From Rhizophagus sp. LPA8_4_AMF (taxonomy: Eukaryota; Glomeromycota; Glomeromycetes; Glomerales; Glomeraceae): a stretch of 34,397 nt of DNA. The stretch's first letter is position 1. Each line of letters begins with the position of its first letter. The stretch lies in contig JADRCO010000411.1 of assembly GCA_021464525.1 (NCBI GenBank), positions 1 through 34,397 on the forward strand, written 5' to 3'. Below are positions 10,824-20,329 of the stretch, piece after piece. Under the pieces are notes generated by a model. It searched no databases, was not told the DNA's origin, and saw only the letters and a program-made list of their open reading frames with translations. A program made the position numbers and the translations under genes.

Positions 10824-11705
10824 TCATTGCAGTTTTCCAAACCCGAAATCCAAAAACTACAAAAAAGAAAAAAAGAGAAACGTTAGAAAATGTTTCAAAT
10901 TAAAAAAAGTTTAGTGATTACGAAACATACCATATCCAATATTCTAGACCAAAATTCCGAAGCCTACAAAAAAAAATGAAAGAAAGAAGCGCTTCTTTCT
11001 AATAAGAAAGAAAGGTTTCGCAACGTCCGTTGCGAAAATTACCATTCCGGTGTTTCCAGAGCCCCAACATATAGAAACGTTAGTTAATACTTCTAATTAA
11101 ATAAGATTATAAAAAAAATAATTTTCGTAACGAACGAACGTTGTGAAACTTACCCCTTTCACTTTCCCTAATCAACCAAAATAACGAAACCCTACAAAAA
11201 TAATATATAGAAATGTTAATAATCGCTTCTAATTAAATTATTAAAAAATTGAAGTTTCGCAACGTCATTTTTTTCTGACCATTTTTTTTAATACTTTTTC
11301 CGTTGCGAAACTTACCATTTCGACGTTCTGGACATCCAATATCTTGAACCCAAATCTACAGAAAAAGAAAAAAATAAGAAGAAACGTTAATAAACGTTTT
11401 CATTTTTAAAAAATAAATATATAAATATATAATTCCTCAACTTTTTAGTTGCGAAACTCTCCATTTCCCGTACCCCACGCGTCAAATGCTCCGAAGTCTA
11501 AAAAGAAAATAACGAAACGTTAGTGATCGTTTTGTTAAAGAAATAACAAAAGTAAACCCCCCTTACCGAGTTTTCCACGCGTCCGAAGACCGTCAGCCTA
11601 TTAAAAGAAGAAAAAAAACGAACGTTGGAAGTTTAATTGAAAGAATTATTTACAAAATTCAAAAACTCACCTCACTGGATTTCCCAAACCAAATACCCAA
11701 TTTTG
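10824..11705 (-). other. Array of micro-exon-like blocks with shared intron signals
   Basis: On the minus strand a block of about 31-40 nt recurs, at 11671-11702, 11567-11597, 11462-11497, 11316-11355, 11154-11191, about 11043-11068, 10931-10963 and about 10824-10856. Most blocks end at a donor of the form GTAAGTTTCGCAACG (clear at 11310, 11148 and 11037; GTATGT at 10930; GAGAGT in the damaged copy at 11461). Most are preceded by CTAACGTTTC or TTAACGTTTC, then a pyrimidine run and TAG. The implied introns are 69-124 nt. Blocks share words such as TTCGGA, TTTGG and GGAAATG. Splicing blocks 11671, 11567, 11462 and 11316 together leaves one frame open until a TGA in the 11154 block. Whether it is transcribed is unknown. 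No protein family is recognised, and no start codon or signal peptide can be assigned. Confidence 0.55.
10981..11037. repeat. Two perfect palindromes inside the array
   Basis: AGAAAGAAGCGCTTCTTTCT (10981-11000) is a perfect 20-bp palindrome. TTTCGCAACG (11016-11025) and CGTTGCGAAA (11028-11037) form a perfect 10-bp stem with a 2-nt gap; the second arm is the donor-side motif of the array, so here the motif is present in both orientations. Confidence 0.7.
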
Positions 11706-11717
11706 TTAAAATAAAAA

Positions 11718-12490
11718 TATTAAAAAAAAAACGCTCATAACGTCCGAACTGAAAGATCCGCCTAAATGAAGAAAAAGAACCGAACTTTTAGTAAATTTCG
11801 TTAAAATAAAAATTAATAAAAAAAAAATTAAATGTCTTAACCGAAATCCCGAGCCAAAAAGCCAAAAAGAGACCGCGCGCCCAAAGAAATCCAGAAAACC
11901 ATCTAAAAAAAAAAAGAACTCGAAATGTTAATAAGCGTTTCGTCAATGAAAAATACGAAAGAATACGCCCTCCCCTCCCCTTTCCCACCGAATTTCAACG
12001 CGCTTTTTGGCCGTCTAAAAAGAAACCCAACTCCTGAGCGTCTGAAGGCCGAAATGAAGACAAAATCTACAAAAAAAAGATTGATTGGTACTAAAGACGA
12101 AAAAAAAAATATTAAAAAAAACGCGTACTAACGTCCGACCTGAAAGATCCCGCCTAAAAAAAGAAAAAGAACCGAACTTTTAGTAAATTTCGTTAAAATA
12201 AAAATTAATAAAAAAAATTAATGTCAACCGAAATCCCGAGCAAAAAGTCAAAGAGGCCGCGCGTCCAAAGAAATCCAGAAAACAATCTAAAAAAAGAAAA
12301 ACTTAAAATGTAAATAAACGTTTCGTCAATGATAAACACAAAAAAATACGCCCTCCCCCACCGAATTTCAACGCGTTTTTTGGTCGTCTAAAGAGAGACC
12401 CAAATTCCCGAGCGTCTGAAGGCCGAAATTAAGACAGAACCTATAAAAAAGAAAGATTGGTACTAAAGACGAAAAAAATTAATTAAAAAA
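11718..12490. repeat. 391-bp tandem duplication
   Basis: 11718-12108 and about 12109-12490 are two copies of one unit. Matching landmarks are CGTCCGAACTGAAAGATCC at 11741 against CGTCCGACCTGAAAGATCC at 12132, CCCACCGAATTTCAACGCG in each copy, and GGTACTAAAGACGAAAAAAA near each end. The minus strand again shows pyrimidine runs ending in TAG (for example at 11903, and around 12068 and 12178), as in the neighbouring array. A third partial unit may start near 12480. Confidence 0.8.
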
Positions 12491-12581
12491 CCCAACCCAA
12501 AAACTTTACATTTCCACAAGAGATCCGCTGAAACGAGAATGTAACACTTATTTTTCACTTTGAGAAAAGCGTTTAATTTAG

Positions 12582-12692
12582 GTGAAAGGGAAGGTTGAAA
12601 AGAGGAGGAAACGAAAGAAAAGGAGAGGGGAAACGAAAAGAGAGGAAGAGAAAGAGAAGGACGAAAAAAGAGGAAAAGGGAAAAACGAGAAG
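12582..12692 (+). other. Purine-rich, Lys/Glu/Arg exon-like block
   Basis: About 110 bases of almost pure A/G on the plus strand, interrupted only by scattered ACG. It sits between TTTAATTTAG (acceptor-like) and GTAAGTTTCGTTA (donor-like at 12693). The block is exactly 111 nt and open in one frame, encoding a run of Lys, Arg, Glu and Gly (KRRKRKKRRGETKREEEKEK). It could be a charged exon, or simply a low-complexity polypurine tract on the strand opposite the pyrimidine-rich introns of the array. Confidence 0.3.
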
Positions 12693-12739
12693 GTAAGTTT
12701 CGTTAAAAAAAGTTTAGTCGGTAAGATTATTAGTATTAT

Positions 12740-12749
12740 ATCACGTGAT
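12740..12749. promoter_or_regulatory. Palindrome ATCACGTGAT (E-box like)
   Basis: Perfect 10-bp palindrome with a CACGTG core, the site class bound by fungal bHLH factors of the Cbf1/Pho4 type. The same 10-mer occurs at 17529-17538. Its function here is inference only; it lies about 170 bp before the frame that starts at 12920. Confidence 0.3.
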
Positions 12750-12919
12750 AGTCGGGATACGCTGATACGCCGGTAAATTCGATAAATCCGGTAAATTTTT
12801 CATATAGGGTTAATTACTAGTATGACGTCTACATAATTAAAATTTCTGCGACATATTAATTTACTACAACCATATAACAAAACCACAATTGAGAAAGTCT
12901 TTAAATCCTAAATATAAAT

Positions 12920-13435
12920 ATGTTCGTATTTTTTTATTACGGTCGCGTTTACTTTACAACGAAACAAACATATTTTCGCGAGCCAAAATATTCCAAGAAT
13001 TGTCTTATTCCAAAGCCACAGAACCTATATAAACAGTATGTGAATGCTTTTGCATTTCTCCCGAAATGTGAAAAGCCAGAATACAACATTGAATAAAAAG
13101 GAACTGCAGCAGCATGCGCAAAATAGTTGGCGAGAAATAAGAACAAAAAGTAAAACATTATTCAGCCTCTTTTTTCAATTTTCTAATTTTTTCTTCGAAA
13201 AATACACCTGCAGCTGAACGTGAACCTTCTCCTAATATCATCCCCGAAACTTCTAGTAAGTTATTATTGATTTTTGGTTTGTTTTATATTAATCAACACT
13301 TAATAATTATTTTTTTAGGCCCGTAGATTCCTGAGGGATTAAATTGATAGGATTTCTGAAGAAATATCAAAAGATATCCGTCAACGAATTCGTTTTCATG
13401 ATGCAAAATTACTATCTAAATCATCACTCGGTTAC
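12920..13435 (+). pseudogene. Relic of an intron-containing gene, possibly HMG-box-like
   Basis: An ATG at 12920 opens 58 codons to a TAA at 13094, including KPQNLYKQYVNAFAFLPKCE. In the next frame QQHAQNSWREIRTKSKTLFS follows directly, and after another shift TPAAEREPSPNIIPETS. A GTAAGT donor near 13257 and a TTTTTTTAG acceptor at 13319 mark an intron. The second exon continues with RISEEISKDIRQRIRFHDAK. The order resembles an HMG-box (basic PKPQN start, NSWREIRTKSK helix) followed by a short C-terminal tail, but this identity is tentative. Two frameshifts and an in-frame TGA/TAA make it a pseudogene. A minus-strand frame over the same bases that starts like a signal peptide is its shadow. 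Confidence 0.45.
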
Positions 13436-13876
13436 CAAACATAATAATTTATTTCAACCAAGGAAAACTCAGACTCTTTCACACTTATTATTCAATAAAG
13501 TCATCAAAATAAAAAAAATAAAAATATAAAAAAAATTATTTAGGAGGAATTTGATTACAGGTATCAACGAAATTAACCAGACACTGACTCCCAGCTGATC
13601 TTGTAAACAATAGTAAAATCTAAGAAACTTGACAGTAATTTTCAGGAATTTTTTTATTTATAATATAAATAAGAATCTTATATAATATGAATTGATGTTA
13701 GTGTCATAATTCTATCATCTCAAAATAAATTATAATTTATAACTTATATACTTTGACAAATTTAAATATATAAAAACATAATTTTATTATAAAGGATGTA
13801 TATACTAATAAAAATTTGATATATTATCTGTTATAAAATAATGTAATAAATAAAATTTTATAATCTTATTACGACT

Positions 13877-14463
13877 TTACTCTTGTACTTTATCACCAAC
13901 TTTTTCGTGATCATCTGTCAGTTCATCATAATAATGAATAAATTTAATTGGAAATTTATATTTCCAACTTTCCAAAAACGATTCAAAACCATCTACTGAG
14001 AAATATCTCCTAGGAAAAACTGGTCTGTAATCCAATTATCCCAAAATGAAAATTCTCACAAGTTTGCAGGTGACTCATCATTTACTACAATATGAAATTA
14101 CCAATTATTGATATTTCAATTAATTGTTACTTTAATTTCTCTTTATCTGCGAATATTGGCCATTGAAATCTCTCATCTTCTTCTCGCCGCATCGATTTAG
14201 ATACCTCAGCAAGGGATGTAAATTTTCGGCCTGATAAATTTCTAAGTGTTCCCATCAGATTTTCAAATATTAAGCCTTAAATACTACTTGATAAAGATGT
14301 AGCTTCAAAGCATTGAGGGTTTTATCTAAACATTTTTCCCATCATTTCCAGTCTACATTCTCATAAGGCTCATAATATCATTATTAACAATCTCCAAATA
14401 TTGTAGATTTATTAAACTTGAAAGTGAACCAGGATCAATAAATGTGATAAGTGGTGTTATCAT
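13877..14463 (-). pseudogene. F-box/LRR-type protein C-terminal relic, copy A
   Basis: The minus strand reads PLITFIDPGSLSSLINLQYL from near 14460, then KALIFENLMGTLRNLSG and KFTSLAEVSKSMRREEDERF in shifted frames. It ends with ESFLESWKYKFPIKFIHYYD and a TAA at 13877-13879. A leucine-rich stretch (SLINLQYLEI) followed by a FLESW-x-FPIKF end is what I know from the C-termini of expanded fungal F-box/LRR proteins. In the family the LRR part selects targets for ubiquitination by SCF complexes. The F-box itself is not present; the upstream end runs into the inverted segment. Several frameshifts make it non-functional. Confidence 0.5.
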
Positions 14464-14498
14464 AAATTTTTTTAACTTGGCAGCCTTTACTCAAATAG

Positions 14499-14654
14499 CT
14501 TTCAATACTCATCAGTACTGGGTAAGTATATACCAATACTTTTGCTTGTTTGGAAGTATCTCTTGTAATAATTTGTATTTGGTGACCATAATAATATGTC
14601 TTTTAATGAAAGGGTATTTCGTCGCCATAGAGTTTAGAATTTTTTTTTTATTGT
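14499..14654. repeat. Segment inverted relative to copy B
   Basis: Starting directly after TTTACTCAAATAG, this stretch matches the reverse complement of about 23655-23817 (for example GTAAGTATATACCAAT here against its complement ATTGGTATATACTTAC at 23779). The left neighbour (up to 14498) matches copy B in direct orientation, so the junction at 14498/14499 is an inversion breakpoint. Confidence 0.8.
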
Positions 14655-14659
14655 TTTTG

Positions 14660-15120
14660 TAAGCCCCCAAATTCTCTCATGTTTAAATACTGAGTCTGTG
14701 ATACGAGATCCCGTGTTACGTATCTCATCAGGAGTCGTGAAACGGTTTAAAAAATACAGATTAGATCTACACATCATTAAGAAAAATATCAACTCATGTT
14801 TGTCCTGCAAAAGTTACGCTATTGATACATTTTAAGTAAAAGGACTACAGGAATCAAAACGACACTTCAGATTACCGTTTCCTAGATAATATTATCAATA
14901 AATCAAAGGTATCTGCTAAATATAGTGACGGGAATTAATTTAACCGAAAAGTGGAAAAGAAAAGAAGTTAAAGCATGCGAGACGCTAAATCAAAAATATA
15001 TATAGTATATTAAATTTAGATTTTTGTATAAAGATTCCTTTTAAATTGACGCTTACTAAATAAATGATTTGCATAACAGTTCGTTTTTTTCTAAAAAAAA
15101 AAATTACCGTTACAAAATAA
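14660..15120. other. No recognised gene
   Basis: Mixed-composition DNA without a sustained frame or family signal; ends in A/T-rich sequence. Confidence 0.4.
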
Positions 15121-15122
15121 TA

Positions 15123-15199
15123 AAATAATATTACTTTAGGTACAATATCTAGCACTAATAATAATATTATTACTTTAGGTACAATACTTAGCACTAATA
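15123..15199. repeat. Tandem repeat of a ~38-bp unit, two copies
   Basis: ATTACTTTAGGTACAATA followed by TCTAGCACTAATAA at about 15129-15161, then the same unit with three changes to 15199. Confidence 0.75.
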
Positions 15200-15293
15200 A
15201 TCATGCCCTCTATGCACTTTCCTAACATTTTCTTGAATTCGATCTATTGCGTGATTGGTATTTATGAAAGAATTTTAAAAATAGATAAAATAA

Positions 15294-15413
15294 ATAACAC
15301 AACGAACCCAACAATCCGATATCGACGCCAACGCCAAGAGCCCTAAAAAGAAGAAGGAGGGAACCCATCCTCCGAATGATCCGATGTCTGCGTCGAGAGC
15401 CGAGTATGAATAA
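15294..15413 (+). pseudogene. GC-rich exon-like fragment with basic Lys cluster
   Basis: A 40-codon frame without ATG ends at a TAA at 15411-15413. It encodes DANAKSPKKKKEGTHPP and then MSASRAEYE at the end. The composition is clearly coding-like against the AT-rich flanks. The KKKK cluster could act as a nuclear localisation signal. It may be the last exon of a lost gene or a transposed scrap. No family is recognised. Confidence 0.35.
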
Positions 15414-16185
15414 ATCTTATCGGTATCATCCTACGTCATTATTTAAAATCTTTATTTAATAAAATCGGACATTAAGTAAGTAAATAAATAGAGAATTATC
15501 TAGAATACCGCTAAATTATAAACTGACTTTGCACTAGTAAGTAGTAACCCTTAAATTAAACCCGCTTGAGGTAGAAACGAAAAAAAATTTTACACTTCAC
15601 GTAATTTAAGACTAATTTAATTCCTAAAAGAGCAGACGCAGTAAAATTATCCTAGGGTGGACATGGTATTTGATTGATGGTAATCCAATAGAGTTTCCTG
15701 GTATCACCATTCTGGTTTTATATATTGATCCTTATATTTTGTAGCTGTATGATGATAATAAGAATCGAATTTTCTTCTTCCTAACAATAAGTAGCCAAAA
15801 ACAAAAGTTACTACAGGAAAGAATCATTACTACCTAAAATAATGTCATTTTTTAGTAGTAATAATTTTTTTTTTCGTGTAAATAATCAAGCGCGCGTTGT
15901 CTAGGAATTAACCAAGTGTTAAAGCAGTTAATAAAGAACAAAAATATCGTTTATTTTCTTTCGCCATTTCATCAACTGTTGACCACAGGTAAACTATGAT
16001 TCATCATTATATTTACCCAATAAATTTCACACCCAAAAGGGCTCGCTTGATCGATTCAGACTTGAGATTGTGTTAAAAATAAAAAATTCAACTTAAATAC
16101 AGATCGAATTATCGTAATTATATAGTTAAAAAATAAAAAATATTTATTATAAAATAAATTGTTTATATAATAATAATTAAATTCA
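15414..16185. other. No recognised gene
   Basis: A short plus-strand frame near 15655-15730 reads WYLIDGNPIEFPGITI and looks protein-like, but it is too short to interpret. The remainder is AT-rich. Confidence 0.35.
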
Positions 16186-16189
16186 TTCA

Positions 16190-17462
16190 ATACTTTCTAA
16201 TTTCCCTCCATCAAATCTTGTTATATTCTCGTATTCCATAAACAGAAACAAATGTAATAAATTCTTAAAAATATTCATATACTTCTTCTACTTCTAATAA
16301 TTCATCTTCATATTTCTGGCACCCTATTTTCCCAGTTTATGAAAAATTATTCTAAATCTTTCGGAGATACAAATTCTAAATCTGAATCAGCATTATAGAT
16401 TTTTAATTCATGAAACTATCTGGTGAATGATTCGTAACAATTTCTAATACTTCCGTTTTGTTTAAATATTCTACACCACACCAAATTTTAATGCTTTCCC
16501 AGGTATTGACATCTAATAAATATTGCTTTGTATAATTGTAATTCATTACTTTTAATCTCATGTTTACATATAAAAAGCTTTTTAAGAGTTTTCTCATTAT
16601 TTTTTTAAAATTTTATTAAACTATCAAGTTTTGGACGCTGAAAAGGTATTTTTAATACTTGTAATCTAGGAAAATGAGATGCTTCTATCTTATCAAAATC
16701 TTTAATAAGTCATCATCAATATTATTGGAATGAAAAAACTAACAAATGATAATGGTAAACAAGTATCATAATTACAAAGAGTTATTGGATTAGATTGACT
16801 TTCTAAGGCAGGTATAACGTTCTCCCCAAAAGCTGTCATAGCTAAATTTTTTAAATTTTTCTGTTTCCTTTTAATTCTTTTAGGTTATTATATCATCACC
16901 ATTAAATTCTATAAAAATTGTTCGTAAATTATGACATATTTGAGAAAGTTGTCGAAAAAATTTTGAATCGCAACATAATTCTGAAAGTTCTCTTGTCCCA
17001 GGGAACTCAGCGAGAGAAAATTTGATTTCATATTTCTTATTATAAGGATAAATCAATTTTTTTTAAGATGAAATTTGGCTTGTAAACATTTGGAAAATTT
17101 CTTCTATTACTAGTAATTTTCTAAATCGATCACTATCAAAAACATTACAATTATTTTAATAATATTATGAATTGGTAAGACTTTGCAGTATGCTGCATGT
17201 TAAATAGTGGTGTGAATGTAGGAGATAAAACAATTCCACTTTCAGATAAAAGTTCTTTTGAGTTATCAGGAAGACATGCAACTAACATGCGAAAAATCGA
17301 TGATTCCACTTTGGATTGACGAAAAATATTAGAACCTTTAAAGTTCCAAACATTCCTCCATAAAATTCTGACTGAGTTTTACACCAAAGGCGATTAACTA
17401 CGAATGTAAAGCGGTTTTATTTTCCTCCAAATGTTCAAAAATTTCAATTAAACAATCCACAT
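16190..17462 (-). pseudogene. F-box/LRR-type protein pseudogene
   Basis: The minus strand begins at an ATG at 17460-17462. One base further on, the frame reads VDCLIEIFEHLEENKTALHS, which is the typical F-box start (L-x-E-I-F-x-x-L then a Cys-Leu-Leu-Val-Asn-Arg-x-Trp block, here LIAFGVK/VVNRLWCKTQSEF in two frames). The middle contains NVFDSDRFRKLLVIEEIFQM and SQICHNLRTIFIEFNGDD, leucine-rich. An open frame at 16403-16597 gives WESIKIWCGVEYLNKTEVLE. The end has FFINWENRVP, the tail motif seen in this family. In SCF ubiquitin ligases the F-box binds Skp1 and the LRRs bind the substrate. At least five frameshifts or stops make it dead. Length (about 420 codons) fits the family, so it is nearly full-length. 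Confidence 0.7.
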
Positions 17463-18455
17463 TTTTTTTGTTACTTCTGTGCAATAAATATATAGGATTA
17501 TAGTGTGACAAAATCTTTTGACATTTGTATCACGTGATGCTATTTGGTGACCGTTATGAATTATGATATCCAAATATTAAAAAATCTGGAATTTTGCCTT
17601 CTCAAATTTCCAGTATTTGAAAATCACGTAGATGTGAAAAAGGAAACTCTATATCAAAGTAGAAAAAAAAAAGAAAAAAAAAATTATTTTTGAAAAAAAT
17701 AATATGAACCAGGAATTTGTACTTTATATAAATAAAACCTCTTAAATCACCAGTTCCAATTTTTTTGTTCTTGTGTATCAATTTTATAATGACAATTTAA
17801 ATTATATGTAATACTTGACTATTAAATATAAACATAGGATGGTCATACGTATGTATTAATGAAAAAAATCTTATATACATAAAATCATAAAATCATTCAT
17901 ACATACCAATTTGATGATTTTAGAGGTGATGGCTATAACCATGCTCTCTGATCATTTGACTTAAGTTTTTATTGATGGTTCTCTATTTGCAGATAGAATG
18001 AATATAAATATATTTACTTGAGAAAAATTACGCGTCTAAATGCAAGACATTACAGTTGTCTTATATTTATAATAGATTAAATACCTCTTTGATCGAAATA
18101 TTCATGGTTGACTCCTTTCTATGAAGCGTACATCTAAATATATCGCACCATTATTCTAATATGTTGTCGGTAATTTCATTATCTGTTCATCGGTAGTTAA
18201 CTAGAAAAAACATATAATAATTAATAGAATGTAATGTTAAGTTGATCACCTTGATCAGAACGCATATAAATACTTAGACTTTTTTATTTAATAAAGACTT
18301 TAAAAAAAATTACCAGTATATTAAAGGTAAATGTTACTGTTTTTAAGAAGATCAAAACACATAATGTCCCGTAGGACAAGATATGTTGTATAAATATCGG
18401 AAGATGTTTTGTATGTTACACGATATAGGTATTTGTTTTGCGAATTTTCCGATAC
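17463..18455. other. AT-rich, no recognised gene
   Basis: Contains a second ATCACGTGAT palindrome at 17529-17538 and a poly-A tract near 17665-17690. No sustained frame on either strand. Confidence 0.4.
17529..17538. promoter_or_regulatory. Palindrome ATCACGTGAT, second copy
   Basis: Identical to 12740-12749. It lies 67 bp upstream of the F-box pseudogene start (minus strand, ATG at 17462), a plausible promoter position for a bHLH-factor site. Confidence 0.35.
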
Positions 18456-18459
18456 ATTA

Positions 18460-18475
18460 ATCGCGAATTCGCGAT
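18460..18475. repeat. Perfect 16-bp palindrome ATCGCGAATTCGCGAT
   Basis: Two CpG-containing half-sites around GAATTC, in an AT-rich context where such CG-dense words are rare. Function unknown. Confidence 0.7.
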
Positions 18476-18539
18476 ATGTTCACATTTTTTTTTGCGTAAT
18501 ATAATAGATTATTTAGTTTCAAGAAAATTTATAATATAA

Positions 18540-19200
18540 AAATATTATTCGGTGGCTTAGAAATTTTGTTGATCGCAATAATTGTCAGACTCCATGGAAT
18601 CGCGTAAAGTTCAAAACTTCTCTTTTAATTCGATCTTTATCGACTTATTCTGTCGTCTTAATTTATTAAACATTCATAGCATTTGCAAACCATCTTTTGA
18701 ACGACCATTATGCGAATTCGTATCGTCTTGAGGTAAAATAGGCAAAGACTATCCACCTGAATATTTTGTGAATTAACATAACAATAATATTTCATTGATT
18801 CACAGTTTTACGCTTAATCTCCACCGAGAAATATTATTAAATCTTTTAATGGTACGCTTTTCAATTCAATTTCTAGTGAAATGCACTCTTAACCATGCTT
18901 AACAATATTTTTTAAGATTATATGAACAATAGGACATTCGCCTTTGGATCCTAAAAACTCATGCTGCTCGAATTCGTGAAGGATCTATAGATCCGCTTTT
19001 ATCAATATATATTCGGCGGGAGTGAAGAATCCTGCGAATTTAAGAACTCCCTCCTTTCCGATTCTTGGGTGCCAATTCTTTCAGAAATTCTATTGCTAAC
19101 ATTTAAGTTCTTAACCTTTTAACAAAATATATTCAAGATACTTGACAGGATTTGAAGTTTGTCGACAGAACCAAGATAGAGAGGTATTATTTCCGGAAAC
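18540..19200 (-). pseudogene. Unrecognised eroded coding region, minus strand
   Basis: From 19060 leftwards the minus strand reads GVLKFAGFFTPAEYILIKAD, then LHEFEQHEFLGSKGECPIVH and LLSMVKSAFH, with stops between. Further fragments in another frame (about 18800-18680) read SQNIQVDSLCLFYLK and MVVQKMVCKCYECLIN. The sequence is coding-like but I cannot name the protein. Multiple stops show it is dead. It may belong to the same decayed locus as the plus-strand relic to its right, or be unrelated. Confidence 0.4.
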
Positions 19201-19639
19201 CTCCGTTTTTTTAGAATTGACTAATACTTTTCTAAATTCACACGTCCTGAAAAATAATGATTCGGGACAAGGTCACGACAATAAATACTAGCTCATAACT
19301 TCCTCTTCTAATGAATTTCTGGTAGAACTGTCAATTCTAATTCAGTATAAGACGCAGGGATGCCTTTTCAGTACATCCATTCTGCAGCTCAACTCGACGT
19401 TTTTTTCGTTTGCAATATTTAAGGACTAGGTACCAAACTAGTATTAATTTTTTGATGCTAACCTTTAATATATTACGATATTTCCAAAATGGGAAAAGTC
19501 AAATGATATATAAACACTCGAAAAAATCTGCCGAATTACTTATCTCAATTAATCGTGATCTGTAAATTAAGCACAAAGAGGAAATCTTTCACTATTGCTA
19601 TATATCTCTCTACGATTATGAGAGATTCATGATATGCCT

Positions 19640-20120
19640 GTTAGACAGCAACGTATGAAGATTTGCTAATATCACAACTATCACTGTTATTAAAGCAGTG
19701 CTGACAATACGCAAAGAAATCTGCCTGATGATATTATTGATATCAACTCCTCATTAGATCGTTTTATTAAGAAAATAATACTTCAAATATCTATTAAGGA
19801 AAACGTGGCTTTAGTTACAGCATAGATTTGATCGAAATGATGTGCCAAATCACAAGCACACAGTGATACAGCTCATGGGTACACTTTAGTTGTATGTCTC
19901 TAAAGATTCTAAGTTGCTGTTGCGCATTCAATTTCTAACCATGATTAGATATGGCTTTGTCCTTATGAAACCATCGACGGTCTAATCTCTGATGAATGTA
20001 AGAAGGCACTCTTCTTAATTACAAGATCGCGGCACTCACTGCGCTCGCCGAAACTGTTGAAAAGTTACCAGATGAGCACGTGTACTCCACATTTGGTGTG
20101 ATGATACCTGCCGAGTAACG
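19640..20120 (+). pseudogene. Unrecognised eroded coding region, plus strand
   Basis: With frame changes the plus strand reads DDIIDINSSLDRFIKKIILQ and then SIKENVALVTA (about 19725-19820), DTAHGYTLVVCL, VAVAHSISNHD, and PYETIDGLISDECKKALFLI (about 19958-20020). It closes with ALTALAETVEKLPDEHVYST (about 20035-20095). In total about 150 residues. The product is not recognised. Stops interrupt it at several points. The minus strand over the same bases is also fairly open, so the strand choice rests on the better run of Asp/Glu/Lys-rich helices. Confidence 0.4.
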
Positions 20121-20329
20121 TAAAAAATATTTATATCGCTCAATCTCAAACTGATAATCTTATATTCCAATTTCTCGTAAGGGCAAAAAGGTAAGGGCAA
20201 AAGGTATTAATTTTTTTTATCCGAAGTTAGAGTTTTGTATCGCTATGTTGTACTGTTTATGATTATTTATTAGAATTGTTCAACTACCTTATTTTATTTA
20301 AAACAGAGGGAAAAAAATAAATAGAGAGA

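Larger units (their letters stand above)
13440..14655. repeat. Duplicated locus, copy A
   Basis: Matches copy B (22375-23820) over more than 1 kb with many substitutions and small indels. Shared landmarks include ACTCTTTCACACTTATTA, TTATTTAGGAGGAAT, CTTGTACTTT, GCATCG-TTAGATACCTCAGC and the stretch around GCCTTAAATACTACTTG. Copy A lacks the 166-bp insert found in copy B and differs at its right end by an inversion. Confidence 0.85.

Noticed and set aside
10876..12330. CRISPR-like interpretation of the regularly spaced repeats with AACGTT cores
   Set aside because: Spacing varies, the repeats are imperfect, intron signals explain the conserved words, and the DNA is eukaryotic.
12949..13158. 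Minus-strand 69-codon frame starting like a signal peptide, which could have been the first exon of the micro-exon array
   Set aside because: It is the exact antisense of the plus-strand frame 12920-13096 and its continuation, which shows better protein character and a proper intron afterwards. No minus-strand donor joins it convincingly to the array.
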